Assembly: GCF_022557175.1 (NCBI RefSeq)
Contig: NZ_CP092915.1
Span: forward strand, 310,001-374,000
DNA from: Mycolicibacterium sp. YH-1
Lineage (GTDB): Bacteria > Actinomycetota > Actinomycetes > Mycobacteriales > Mycobacteriaceae
Direction: 5' to 3'
DNA: 64,000 nucleotides
Part shown: positions 10,661 to 22,900 of the stretch, piece after piece
Numbering within the stretch: the first letter of the stretch is position 1
Layout of the letters: each line of letters begins with the position of its first letter
Made by a program: the position numbers and the translations under genes
Notes under the pieces: model-generated
Databases searched by the model: none
The model's input: the letters and a program-made list of their open reading frames with translations, nothing else
What the model was told of the DNA's origin: nothing

Positions 10661-12688
10661 ATGTCCGCCGTCGCGCGCCGGATGGCGCGCGGAGCGGCGT
10701 TTCCCTATCACGCCAGCGTCCGGATCAGCCTCTGGCTGAGTGTGGTGGTGGTGGCCGCACTGTTCGGCTGGGGCGCCTGGCAGCGCCGCTGGATCGCCGA
10801 CGACGGTCTGATAGTCCTGCGCACCGTCCGAAATCTGCTGGCGGGCAACGGTCCCGTCTTCAACAAGGGCGAGCGGGTCGAGGCCAACACCTCGACGTTG
10901 TGGACCTACCTCGTCACATTCTTCAGCTGGCTCGGTGGCTCGCTGCAGATGGAGTACGTCGTCCTGACGTTGGCGCTGACGCTGAGCGTCGCTGGTGTGG
11001 TGTTCGCGATGCTGGGCACGGGCAGGTTGTACGCACCGGGTCTACGCGGCAAGCGGGCGTTGCTTCTGCCCGCCGGTGTGCTGGTGTACGCCGCGATCCC
11101 GCCGGCCAGGGACTTCGCCACATCGGGTCTCGAAAATGGTTTGGTGCTGGCCTATCTCGGGCTGCTGTGGTGGATGATGGTCTGCTGGTCGCAGGCGCTG
11201 CGGGCTGATCCGGGCACGTCGGTGGGGGTCAACGCGGGCGGGTCGGTGGGCGTCAACGCGGGCGGGTCGGTGGGAGTCAACACCGTCAGCCGCCCCTTCG
11301 AGATGACGCTGGCATTCGTCGCCGGCCTGTCGGTGCTGGTGCGTCCCGAGCTCGCGTTGATCGGCGGCCTGGCGCTGGTGATGATGCTCATCGCCGCCCG
11401 CGACCGGCAGCGCCGGCTGCTCATCATCGCCGCGGGCGGGCTGTTGCCGGTCGCCTACGAGGTGTTCCGGATGGGCTACTACGGTCTCCTGGTTCCGGGC
11501 ACCGCGATTGCCAAGGACGCCACCGGTTCCAAGTGGGCGCAGGGTTTCACCTATCTCGCCAACTTCAACCAGCCCTACATGTTGTGGGTGCCGATCATGC
11601 TGCTCGCGGCGGTGGGTCTGGTGATGTTCGCGACCAGGACCATGCCGTGGTGGACCACGCACCGTCCGCCTGAGGGTGTGGGCCGGTTGGCGCGGACGGT
11701 CCAGAGTCCGCCCGCCGTAGTCGCTTTCATGGTTCTCAGCGGTGTCCTGCAGGCGGTGTACTGGGTGCGCCAGGGCGGCGACTTCATGCACGGCCGGGTT
11801 CTGCTCACCCCGCTGTTCTGTGTTCTGATGCCCATCGCGGTGATCCCTGTGGTGCTGCCCGACGGCACCCGGTTCACCCGGGTCGGTGGTTATCTGCTGG
11901 CCGGGTCGACGATGGCGATGTGGCTCGCGATCGTGGGATGGTCACTGTGGGCGGCGAATTCGCCCGGTATGGGCAGTGACGCCACCCGTGTGACCCACAG
12001 CGGCATCGTCGATGAGCGCCGCTTCTACGCCCAGGCGACCGGGCATGCGCACCCACTGACCGCCGCCGACTACCTCGACTATCCGCGGATGCGGTCGATG
12101 TTGCAGGCGATCGACAACACCCCCGACGGTGCATTGCTGCTGCCGTCGGGCAACTACGACCAATGGGACGTGGTGCCCGCCATACCGCCGCCACCCCCGG
12201 CGCCCGGTGAGCCGCCGTCGGATCAGCGCGGACCGCACACGGTGTTCTTCACCAACATGGGTATGACGGCCATGAACCTCGGACTGGACGTCCGTGTGAT
12301 CGATCAGATCGGTCTGGCCAACCCGTTGGCCGCACACACTGAGCGCATCGAGGACGGCCGCATCGGGCACGACAAGAATCTCTTCCCGGACTGGGCCGTC
12401 GCTGAGGGACCGTTCCTGAAGGAGCGTCCGTACATCCCGCTCTACCTCGACGAGGACTGGATCGCTCAGGCTCAGGTCGCACTGGAGTGCCCCGAGACTG
12501 ACGCCATGCTCAACGCGGTGCGGGGACCGATGGGACCGCGCAGATTCCTGTCGAACGTTCTCCACGCGTATGAGTTCGGCAAATACCGGATCAACCGTGT
12601 GCCGCTTTACGAGCTGGAGCGGTGCGGGCTCACCCCGCCGCCACCGAGAAATCCGCCATACACCGGGTTGCCAGCTACCGGTCCGTGA
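10661..12688 (+). CDS. aftB: Terminal beta-(1,2)-arabinofuranosyltransferase AftB
   Basis: This 675-residue GT-C membrane glycosyltransferase adds the terminal beta-(1,2)-arabinofuranose to arabinan from decaprenyl-phosphoryl-arabinose on the periplasmic side. The first extracytoplasmic loop has the catalytic acidic pair in WIADDGLIVLRT and the segment VEANTSTLWTYL. Multiple transmembrane helices follow, then a soluble C-terminal domain from about residue 450. I chose the ATG at 10661, seven bases past the ubiA stop; a GTG at 10631 would overlap ubiA. A short in-frame tandem repeat lies in a loop after the fourth or fifth helix and makes this protein longer than the M. tuberculosis one (about 626). 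Confidence 0.93.
   Translation: MSAVARRMARGAAFPYHASVRISLWLSVVVVAALFGWGAWQRRWIADDGLIVLRTVRNLLAGNGPVFNKGERVEANTSTLWTYLVTFFSWLGGSLQMEYVVLTLALTLSVAGVVFAMLGTGRLYAPGLRGKRALLLPAGVLVYAAIPPARDFATSGLENGLVLAYLGLLWWMMVCWSQALRADPGTSVGVNAGGSVGVNAGGSVGVNTVSRPFEMTLAFVAGLSVLVRPELALIGGLALVMMLIAARDRQRRLLIIAAGGLLPVAYEVFRMGYYGLLVPGTAIAKDATGSKWAQGFTYLANFNQPYMLWVPIMLLAAVGLVMFATRTMPWWTTHRPPEGVGRLARTVQSPPAVVAFMVLSGVLQAVYWVRQGGDFMHGRVLLTPLFCVLMPIAVIPVVLPDGTRFTRVGGYLLAGSTMAMWLAIVGWSLWAANSPGMGSDATRVTHSGIVDERRFYAQATGHAHPLTAADYLDYPRMRSMLQAIDNTPDGALLLPSGNYDQWDVVPAIPPPPPAPGEPPSDQRGPHTVFFTNMGMTAMNLGLDVRVIDQIGLANPLAAHTERIEDGRIGHDKNLFPDWAVAEGPFLKERPYIPLYLDEDWIAQAQVALECPETDAMLNAVRGPMGPRRFLSNVLHAYEFGKYRINRVPLYELERCGLTPPPPRNPPYTGLPATGP
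11219..11290 (+). repeat. aftB: Three 24-base in-frame repeats inside aftB
   Basis: Units at 11219, 11243 and 11267 encode SVGVNAGG, SVGVNAGG and SVGVNTVS. The first two differ by a single base and the third has diverged. The period is a multiple of three, so copy-number change keeps the frame. The repeat sits in a hydrophilic loop between transmembrane helices. Confidence 0.9.
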
Positions 12689-12856
12689 CGCATCACACTG
12701 CGATTTGTCCGGGTGTGACGTTGTCTGCTTTGGTTACGCCAGAGTAACGCTGCAGCCATGTTGACGCGATAAGCACGTCAGTGAGTCACCACGTGCCATG
12801 AGCTGTGCCGCGGAATCGCCGCTACGTCGGCGCCGGACATACGGAATGGATATTAA

Positions 12857-15105
<2,249 letters not shown>

Positions 15106-15135
15106 TCAGGTCCACATAGTCATAGCGCGACGAAT

Positions 15136-15171
15136 CGACGGCGGTTATCCCCCTGGGGGATGCCGCCGTCG
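15136..15171 (+). terminator. Two-tier hairpin after fbpA
   Basis: A nine-base outer stem (15136-15144 with 15163-15171) encloses a seven-base inner stem around a single T (ATCCCCC/GGGGGAT, 15147-15161). The structure begins about 30 bases past the fbpA stop and is followed by a short T-containing stretch. It is a good intrinsic terminator candidate for the antigen 85 unit. Confidence 0.65.
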
Positions 15172-15281
15172 GTCATTTCCGGCGCCGCCAGACTGCGTGA
15201 TGTGATTCACTACACGCGGGCTGACCGGGGGTCCGGCAAAGCGGCGACACCGGTACCAGACGAGCGAAGAAGAGGATTGGC

Positions 15282-16172
15282 ATGAGGCTGTTTTCGGTGC
15301 TGTTCCGCGCGATGTGCGCGTTGACGCTGGCCCTGGGGCTTTGGACCGTGACCCCGCAGACCGCGAGCGCCGCCGCCGTCGAGAACTTGATGGTGCCGTC
15401 CGCGGCGATGGGCCGCGACATCCCGGTGTCGTTCATGGCGGGCGGGCCGCACGCGGTCTACCTGCTCGATGCGTTCAACGCCGCACCCGACGTCAGCAAC
15501 TGGGTGACGGCGGGCAACGCGATGAACACGCTCGCGGGCAAGGGCATCTCGGTGGTCGCCCCCGCCGGTGGCGCCTGGAGCATGTACACCAACTGGGAGG
15601 CCGACGGCAGCAAGCAGTGGGAGACGTTCCTGTCCGCCGAGCTGCCGGACTGGCTGGCCGCCAACAAGGGGCTGGCGCCCGGTGGGCACGGCATCGTGGG
15701 CGCCTCGCAGGGCGGGACCGCCGCGATGACGATGGCCGCATTCCACCCCGACCGGTTCCGCTACGCGGGCTCGATGTCGGGTTTCATGACCCCGTCGGCC
15801 ACACAGCTGAATGGCGCGATCACCGCTGGCCTGGCCCAGTTCGGCGGCGTTAATACCCAAGCCATGTGGGGTGCGGCACAGTTGGGCCGCTGGAAGTGGC
15901 ACGACCCGGACGTCCACATCCAGCTGTTGAAGGACAACAACACCCGGATCTGGGTCTTCAGCCCCGCGACGCTGACGTGTAGCGACCCGGCCGCGATGAT
16001 CGGCTACTGCGATCAGGCCCAGGGCAGCAATCGCACGTTCTACCAGCACTATCGCTCGGTCGGCGGCAGTAACGGGCACTTCGACTTCCCGACAGGCGGG
16101 CAGCACGACTGGGGTACCTGGGCGCCGCAGCTCGCGGCGCTGTCGGGCGAGCTGACCGCCACGATCAAGTAG
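15282..16172 (+). CDS. fbpD: MPT51/FbpD-like antigen 85-related protein with a GXSXG serine
   Basis: This 296-residue secreted protein follows MPT51 closely: signal peptide to about residue 30, then [34 protein letters not shown], and a SMSGFM segment further on. MPT51 of M. tuberculosis is known as a non-catalytic member of the fold that binds matrix proteins; I recall alanine at the nucleophile position (GAAQGG) and no catalytic histidine. Here the elbow reads GASQGG, with serine at residue 142, and GGQHDW places a histidine at 275. An acidic partner could be the aspartate of GYCDQAQ. Activity is therefore possible but not shown. The gene lies in the conserved order aftB-fbp-fbpD-culp6. Confidence 0.92.
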   Translation: MRLFSVLFRAMCALTLALGLWTVTPQTASAAAVENLMVPSAAMGRDIPVSFMAGGPHAVYLLDAFNAAPDVSNWVTAGNAMNTLAGKGISVVAPAGGAWSMYTNWEADGSKQWETFLSAELPDWLAANKGLAPGGHGIVGASQGGTAAMTMAAFHPDRFRYAGSMSGFMTPSATQLNGAITAGLAQFGGVNTQAMWGAAQLGRWKWHDPDVHIQLLKDNNTRIWVFSPATLTCSDPAAMIGYCDQAQGSNRTFYQHYRSVGGSNGHFDFPTGGQHDWGTWAPQLAALSGELTATIK

Positions 16173-16221
16173 GACGCGCAGGTCAAGGGGACGCCGGATC
16201 GCAGCCGGTACCTTGGTCATC

Positions 16222-16695
16222 GTGCCGTCCCGCCGTTCGCTGACCCCATTGACGTTGTCGATGATGGTTGCGGTCGCCGCCGTCTCGGTGAGCGCGTGCG
16301 AAGTGAGTGACAACGTCATCACGAGTATCGGAATGGCCACGTCCGCGACCGTGGAATCACCATCGGACGTGCCAGGCATGGACCCGCCCCCCAGGGGGCT
16401 CGCAGGCGGACCGCTTGGGGCGATGGATGTCACCCCCAAGCAGCGCAGTTACCTCGACGCGCTGGCTTCAGCTGGCGTCGCCCCTTCCAGCGAGCTGCTG
16501 GCGCTGAGCATCGGCGCCTATGTCTGTCAGGCCCACGCAGCGAGCCAGAGCGATCAGGCGGTGTGGGACTTCGTCCTGCCGATGGTGCGTGATGACGTGC
16601 GCGACTCCCATCCGAGTTCGGAGGCACTGCCCGCCGGGCAGGTCAACTCCGTGACCGCCGACTACATTCGCATCGCCACCGAACGACTCTGCTAG
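16222..16695 (+). CDS. Small lipoprotein with DUF732-like domain
   Basis: This roughly 157-residue protein has a basic, hydrophobic N-terminus ending in a lipobox (VSAC), so it is probably a lipoprotein. The C-terminal part, from [13 protein letters not shown] to [11 protein letters not shown], resembles the actinobacterial DUF732 family, including [11 protein letters not shown] and a final cysteine that could form a disulfide with CQA. Function is unknown. It lies between fbpD and the cutinase-like gene and is separated from the latter by only 19 bases, so co-expression with mycolate-linked enzymes is likely. Start choice is uncertain: TTG at 16213 or GTG at 16222, neither with a clear ribosome-binding site. 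Confidence 0.75.
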   Translation: MPSRRSLTPLTLSMMVAVAAVSVSACEVSDNVITSIGMATSATVESPSDVPGMDPPPRGLAGGPLGAMDVTPKQRSYLDALASAGVAPSSELLALSIGAYVCQAHAASQSDQAVWDFVLPMVRDDVRDSHPSSEALPAGQVNSVTADYIRIATERLC

Positions 16696-16714
16696 CAGGA
16701 GAACAGCTCACTTC

Positions 16715-17725
16715 ATGGCCACCAAACGCGCCAACAGGCGCCACCGCATCCTCGCCCTGGCCGCCGCAGTCGCGGTCGCCGTGCTGGTCACGGTGGTTGT
16801 CGCCGCTGTGGTGGTGTGGCTGCGCCAGCCCGCCACCCCGCCATCGGCCACCCCGCCGAGCGCCATTCCTCCTACGAGCAGTGGGCCGGCGCCGTCCAAG
16901 CCGCGGCCGGAGTTCCAGGACGCGAGCTGTCCTGACGTCCAACTGATCTCGGTTCCCGGCACGTGGGAGTCCTCACCGCAGATGGACCCGCTCAACCCGG
17001 TGCAGTTCCCCATCGCGCTGCTTCTGAACGTGACCAACCCGCTGCGCGACGCTTTCGGCACCGACCGCCTGGCGCAGTACACGGTTCCCTACACCGCGCA
17101 GTTCCACAATCCGTTCGCCGCCGACAAGCAGATGTCCTACAACGACAGTCGGGCCGAGGGCACGGCCGCGACGGTCAAGGCGATGAAGGACATCAACGAG
17201 CGCTGCCCGCTGACCAGTTTCGTGTTGGTGGGCTTCTCTCAGGGCGCCATCATCGCCGGTGACATCGCCAGCGACATCGGCAACGGGCGCGGGCCCGTCG
17301 ACCAGGATCTGGTGCTCGGCGTGACGCTGATCGCCGACGGCCGTCGGCAGGACAGCGTCGGCAAGGACGTCGGGCCCAACCCGCCGGGTCAGGGCGCGGA
17401 GATCACGCTCGCCGAGGTGCCGATGCTCAAACAGCTCGGTCTGGAGATGACCGGCCCGCGGCCTGGCGGCTTCGGGTGGCTCAACGACCGCACCAATGAG
17501 ATCTGCGCGGCGGGTGATCTGATCTGTGCCGCACCCCAGGGTGCGTTCTCCATCACCAACCTGCCGAAGACGCTGGAGGTGCTGTCCGGTGGCGCCGGTC
17601 AACCGGTGCACGCCCTCTACAACACGCCGGACTTCTGGGTGCTCGACGGCCAGACCTCCACGCAGTGGACGCAGAACTGGGCGAGGGGGCTGATTGAGAA
17701 TGCTCCGCACCCGAAGCACGGATGA
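16715..17725 (+). CDS. culp6: Cutinase-like lipase/phospholipase Culp6 (Rv3802c homologue)
   Basis: This 336-residue cutinase-family enzyme has a single N-terminal membrane anchor (residues ~10-32) followed by a Pro/Ser-rich linker. The nucleophile lies in [10 protein letters not shown] (S175). The remaining cutinase triad is supplied by the aspartate of AAGDLICAA and the histidine of GQPVHALY. The M. tuberculosis homologue is an essential phospholipase A/thioesterase tied to envelope lipid metabolism and is inhibited by tetrahydrolipstatin. A purine-rich ribosome-binding site (AGGAG) lies upstream of the ATG. It closes the fbp cluster before the fadD32 promoter region. Confidence 0.92.
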   Translation: MATKRANRRHRILALAAAVAVAVLVTVVVAAVVVWLRQPATPPSATPPSAIPPTSSGPAPSKPRPEFQDASCPDVQLISVPGTWESSPQMDPLNPVQFPIALLLNVTNPLRDAFGTDRLAQYTVPYTAQFHNPFAADKQMSYNDSRAEGTAATVKAMKDINERCPLTSFVLVGFSQGAIIAGDIASDIGNGRGPVDQDLVLGVTLIADGRRQDSVGKDVGPNPPGQGAEITLAEVPMLKQLGLEMTGPRPGGFGWLNDRTNEICAAGDLICAAPQGAFSITNLPKTLEVLSGGAGQPVHALYNTPDFWVLDGQTSTQWTQNWARGLIENAPHPKHG

Positions 17726-18029
17726 GTCACGATCCAGCCAAGATCGGCGAATATTGGCCAATCGATTTGGCCCCTATCCGCGCGTCACCTAACATTAAGA
17801 GAAACGTAAGAGTGCCCGGGGCGAGCGAAGCGACGGGAGAGTTGGACGTGGGTCGCCCGTGCGGTGTCCGAATCCGAGGTCCGGTAACCGGCGCGCACCG
17901 ACCGGTAGGATGCACGAGGTTTGGCATCGGCGGGTGCGATACCCGCCCGAGACGTTGAGAGCCACCCGGATGCGCCACCGCCACCCACGGGGCTTTGCGG
18001 TGAATGCAGTCTGACAGGAGAGTAGTGAC
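17726..18029 (+). promoter_or_regulatory. fadD32 upstream region with several inverted repeats, no gene
   Basis: This 304-base stretch has no convincing gene. It holds a perfect 10-base palindrome ATTGGCCAAT at 17753-17762, a copy of a dispersed GAGCGAAGCGAC repeat near 17815-17838, an 11-base palindrome CCGGTAACCGG at 17881-17891 and a seven-base-pair hairpin at 17929-17947 (GGCGGGT/ACCCGCC). A ribosome-binding site AGGAG lies before the fadD32 ATG. The promoter of the fadD32-pks13-accD4 operon must be here. I cannot assign the palindromes to a known regulator. Confidence 0.55.
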
Positions 18030-19919
18030 ATGGGATTCCACAACCCGTTCCTCAAGGACGGTCAGATCAAGATTCCCGACAATGGCAGCCTGGTCAAGCA
18101 CGTCGAGAAGTGGGCGAAGGTGCGCGGCAACAAGGTCGCCTACCGGTTCCTGGACTTCTCCACCGAACGCGAGGGTCTCGAACGCGAGCTGAACTGGTCT
18201 GACTTCGGTGCCCGCAACCGGGCCATCGGTGCCCGGCTGCAGCAGGTCACCGAGCCCGGCGACCGCGTCGCGATCCTCTGCCCGCAGAACCTCGACTACA
18301 TGGTCGCGTTCTTCGGGACCCTGTACTCGGGCCGCATCGCCGTGCCGCTGTTCGACCCCAACGAGCCCGGTCACGTCGGACGGCTGCACGCCGTGCTCGA
18401 CGACTGCCAGCCGTCGGCGATCCTGACCACCACAGCCGCCGCGGAGGGTGTGCGCAAGTTCTTCCGCAGCAGGCCGGCCAAGGACCGCCCCCGTGTCATC
18501 GCGGTCGACGCCGTGCCCGACGAGGTCGGCGTCACCTGGGAGCCGGTGGCCGTTCATCTCGACACCATCGCCTACCTGCAGTACACGTCGGGCTCGACCC
18601 GCATCCCCACGGGTGTGCAGATCACCCACCTGAACCTGGCGACCAACGTCATTCAGGTGATCGACGCGCTCGACGGTGACGAAGGCGACCGCGGGGTCAC
18701 CTGGCTGCCGTTCTTCCACGACATGGGCCTCATCACCGCGCTGGTCGCCCCGATGATCGGGCACTACGTCACCTTCATGACCCCCGCGGCGTTCGTCCGG
18801 CGGCCGGGCCGCTGGATCCGCGAGATGGCGCGCAAGCCCGATGACACCGGTGGCGTCATCTCGGTGGCCCCCAACTTCGCCTTCGACCACGCCGCGGCAC
18901 GCGGAGTCCCCAAGGACGGTGAGGAACCGCTGGACCTGTCCAACGTCAAGGCGGTCCTCAACGGCAGCGAGCCGATCTCGGCGGCGACGGTGCGCAGGTT
19001 CAACGAGGCCTTCGCGCCGTATGGTTTCGCGCCCAAGGCGATCAAGCCGTCCTACGGTTTGGCCGAGGCGACGCTCTTCGTCTCGACCACCCCCGCCGGC
19101 GATCCGCCGAAGATCGTCTACGTGGACCGTGACGCGCTCAACCAGCACCGGTTCGTCGAGGTGCCCGAGGACGCGCCCAGCGCGGTCGCCCAGGCATCGG
19201 CGGGCAAGGTCGGTATCGCCGAGTGGGCCGTCATCGTCGACGCCGAGTCGGCCACGGAGCTGGCCGACGGCCAGATCGGTGAGATCTGGATCAGCGGACA
19301 GAACATGGGCACCGGCTACTGGGGCAAGCCCGAGGAGACGGTCGCCACCTTCCAGAACATCCTGAAGTCGCGCAGCACCCCGTCACACGCTGAGGGTGCG
19401 ACCGATGACGCGACGTGGGTGGCGACGGGCGACTACGGCGCCTTCTACGACGGCGAGCTCTACATCACCGGTCGTGTGAAGGATCTCGTCATCATCGACG
19501 GCCGCAACCACTACCCGCAGGATCTGGAGTACTCCGCGCAGGAGGCCACCAAGGCCCTGCGCGTCGGCTACGTGGCCGCATTCTCGGTGCCGGCCAACCA
19601 GCTGCCCGACGTGGTGTTCGACAATGCGCATGCAGGTCTCAAGCGCGATCCGCAGGACACCTCCGAGCAGTTGGTCATCGTCGGGGAGCGGGCCGCCGGC
19701 GCGCACAAGCTCGACCAGGCCCCCGTCATCGACGACATCCGTGCGGCGATCGCTGTGCGCCACGGCGTCACCGTGCGCGACGTGCTGTTGACCTCGGCGG
19801 GAGCGATTCCTCGTACCTCAAGCGGCAAGATCGGCAGACGCGCCTGCCGCGCGGCATACCTTGACGGCAGTCTGCGCAACGGGAAGATCGCCAACGACTT
19901 CCCGGATGCCACCGACTGA
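18030..19919 (+). CDS. fadD32: Long-chain fatty acyl-AMP ligase FadD32
   Basis: This 629-residue FAAL-type adenylate-forming enzyme activates the C50-60 meromycolic chain as acyl-AMP and loads it onto the N-terminal ACP of Pks13. The AMP-binding motif [16 protein letters not shown] sits near residue 190, followed by [20 protein letters not shown] and, in the C-terminal part, [21 protein letters not shown]. The insertion typical of FAAL enzymes lies after the YGLAEATL block. The ATG at 18030 has a clear GGAGAG site upstream. It leads the operon fadD32-pks13-accD4 and is a validated antimycobacterial target in the family. Confidence 0.97.
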   Translation: MGFHNPFLKDGQIKIPDNGSLVKHVEKWAKVRGNKVAYRFLDFSTEREGLERELNWSDFGARNRAIGARLQQVTEPGDRVAILCPQNLDYMVAFFGTLYSGRIAVPLFDPNEPGHVGRLHAVLDDCQPSAILTTTAAAEGVRKFFRSRPAKDRPRVIAVDAVPDEVGVTWEPVAVHLDTIAYLQYTSGSTRIPTGVQITHLNLATNVIQVIDALDGDEGDRGVTWLPFFHDMGLITALVAPMIGHYVTFMTPAAFVRRPGRWIREMARKPDDTGGVISVAPNFAFDHAAARGVPKDGEEPLDLSNVKAVLNGSEPISAATVRRFNEAFAPYGFAPKAIKPSYGLAEATLFVSTTPAGDPPKIVYVDRDALNQHRFVEVPEDAPSAVAQASAGKVGIAEWAVIVDAESATELADGQIGEIWISGQNMGTGYWGKPEETVATFQNILKSRSTPSHAEGATDDATWVATGDYGAFYDGELYITGRVKDLVIIDGRNHYPQDLEYSAQEATKALRVGYVAAFSVPANQLPDVVFDNAHAGLKRDPQDTSEQLVIVGERAAGAHKLDQAPVIDDIRAAIAVRHGVTVRDVLLTSAGAIPRTSSGKIGRRACRAAYLDGSLRNGKIANDFPDATD

Positions 19920-19963
19920 CCGGACGTTCGTCGACTCAGGCCGCCCGGCGGCGAAAGTGAACA

Positions 19964-22900
19964 GTGAAAATGACTGACTCGCAAGATAATTCGCAATCAG
20001 CCGAGGCGGCAGCCTCAGATCCGGCCACCGAGGCGGCAGCCGCAGATTCGGCTACCGAGGCGGCAGCCGAGAACCCGGTGGCCGAGAACGCGGCGGCCGG
20101 GAGCGCGGTGGCCCGCACCGACATGACGATCCCCGAGCTGCGCGAATGGCTGCGCAACTGGATCGGCAACGCCACCGGCCAGTCCCCGGACGGTATCGAC
20201 GAGTCGGCGCCCATGGTCGAACTCGGCCTGTCCTCGCGTGACGCGGTCGCCATGGCCAGCGATATCGAGGACCTCACCGGGGTCATGCTGACGGCCACCG
20301 TGGTGTTCCGGAACCCGACCATCGAGTCGCTGGCGACGGTGATCATCGAGGGCGAGCCCGAGGTGGACCAGGCCGCACTCGACGGCGAGGACTGGTCCCG
20401 CGCGGCTGACGTCGACGATATCGCCATCGTCGGGATCGGCACCCGTCTTCCGGGTGACCTCAACACTCCAGAAACGCTGTGGCAGGGCCTGATCGAGGGC
20501 CGCGACGCCATCACCGATCTGCCCGAGGGTCGCTGGGAGGAGTTTCTCGGCGAGCCCCGGATCGCGGAGCGGGTCGCCAAGGCCCGCACCCGCGGCGGCT
20601 ACCTGACCGATATCAAGGGCTTCGACTCCGAGTTCTTCGCACTGTCGAAGATGGAAGCCGACAATATCGATCCGCAGCAGCGGATGGCTCTCGAGCTGAC
20701 CTGGGAAGCGTTGGAGCACGCCAGGATTCCGGCATCGAGCCTGCGTGGTGAGAGCGTCGGCGTCTACGTCGGTGCATCGAATAACGACTACAGCTTCCTG
20801 TCGGTGTCCGATCCCTCGACGGCGCATCCGTATGCCATCACCGGCACCACGAGTTCGATCATCGCCAACCGGGTGTCCTACTTCTACGACTTCCGCGGCC
20901 CATCAATGGCCATCGACACCGCGTGCTCGTCATCGCTGGTCGCCGTGCACGAGGGTGTCAAGGCACTGCGCGCAGGTGATGTCGACGTCGTGGTCGCCGG
21001 CGGTGTCAACGCGTTGATCACCCCGCTGGTCACCATCGGCTTCGACGAGGTCGGCGGCGTGCTCGCACCCGACGGTCGGATCAAGTCCTTCTCCGCTGAC
21101 GCCGACGGCTACGCCCGTTCCGAGGGTGGCGGCATGCTGGTGCTCAAGCGCGTCGCCGACGCGCGTCGCGACGGTGACGAGATCCTCGCCGTGATCGCGG
21201 GCAGCGCGGTCAATCACGACGGCCGTTCGAACGGCATGCTCGCGCCGAATCCCGACGCGCAGGAGCAGGTACTTCGCAAGGCCTACAAGGACGCCGGCAT
21301 CGACCCGCGCACCGTCGACTACGTCGAGGCGCACGGCACCGGCACCATTCTCGGTGACCCGATCGAGGCCGACGCGCTCGGCCGAGTCGTCGGCCGGGGC
21401 CGTGCCGCGGACAAGCCCGCCCTGCTCGGTGCAGTGAAGTCCAATCTGGGGCACCTCGAGTCGGCCGCCGGTGCGGCGAGCCTCGCGAAGGTGGTGCTGT
21501 CACTCAAGAACGACAAGCTGCCGCCGTCGATCAACTACGCGGGCCCGAACCCCTACATCGACTTCGACCGGGAACACCTCAAGGTCAACGACACCGTCTC
21601 GGATTGGCCGCGTTACAGCGGGCACGCCATCGCGGGCGTCTCGGGCTTCGGCTTCGGCGGTGCCAACGCACACCTGGTGCTTCGTGAGGTGCTGCCGGCC
21701 GACCTCATAGAGCCCGAGCCGGAAACCGAAGCGGTAGAAGGCAAGAAGGATGCCGGTGACGCCGGAGCGGTTTTCGTCGGCGGCGTCCGCATGGACGAGT
21801 ACGGCGAGTTCATCGACAACGATGACGACGATGACGCCGATGAGTACGGCACGTCCGCCCAGGGTTCCGAGGAGCCCGAGCTTCCCGGCCTGACCGATGA
21901 GGCGCTGCGCCTGCTCGAGGTGGCCCGCGAGGAGCTTGCGGCCGAGGAGTCCGCGGCAGCCGCCGAGGGCCCGGCGAAACCGCTGGTGCCCCTTGCGGTG
22001 TCGGGTTTCCTGACCTCACGCAAGCGCGCCGCAGCGGCCGAGCTGGCCGACTGGATCGAGAGCCCGGAGGGTCGGGAGTCGTCGCTGGAGTCGATCGGGC
22101 GCGCACTGTCGCGGCGCAACCATGGCCGGTCGCGCGCCGTGGTGCTCGCGCATGACCACGACGAGGCGGTCAAGGGTCTGCGGGCGCTCGCCGAGGGTAA
22201 GCAGAGCCCCCTGGTGCTGGCCGCCGACGGTCCGGTGACCAACGGTCCGGTGTGGGTGCTCGCCGGTTTTGGTGCGCAGCACCGCAAGATGGGCAAGAGC
22301 CTCTACCTGCGCGACGAGATCTTCGCCGAGTGGATCAACAAGGTCGATGCCTACGTGCAGGACGAGCGCGGCTACTCCGTCGTGGAGCTGATCCTCGACG
22401 ACTCCCAGGACTACGGCATTGAGACCACGCAGACCGTGATCTTCGCGATCCAGGTCGCACTCGGTGAGGTGCTCAAGGCGCACGGCGCGAAACCCGGTGC
22501 GCTGGTGGGTCAGTCGCTGGGTGAGGCGGCCGCGGCCTACTTCGCGGGCGGTCTGTCGCTCGAGGACGCCACGCGCACCATCTGCTCGCGCGCCCACCTC
22601 ATGGGTGAGGGTGAGGCGATGCTGTTCGGTGAGTACATCCGCCTGATGGCGCTCGTCGAGTACTCCGCCGAGGAGATCAAGACGGTCTTCTCGGACTACC
22701 CCGATCTCGAGGTGTGCGTGTACGCGGCGCCGACCCAGACGGTCATCGGTGGCCAGCCCGAGCAGGTCGACGCGATCATCGCGCGCGCCGAGTCGGAGGG
22801 CAAGTTCGCCCGCAAGTTCCAGACCAAGGGCGCCAGCCACACCCAGCAGATGGATCCGCTGCTCGGCGAACTGGCCGCCGAGATCCAGGGCATCGAACCA

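Noticed and set aside
17722..17958. A 78-codon frame between culp6 and fadD32
   Set aside because: No ribosome-binding site or family match, it crosses palindromes and a dispersed repeat, and its codon pattern is weak.
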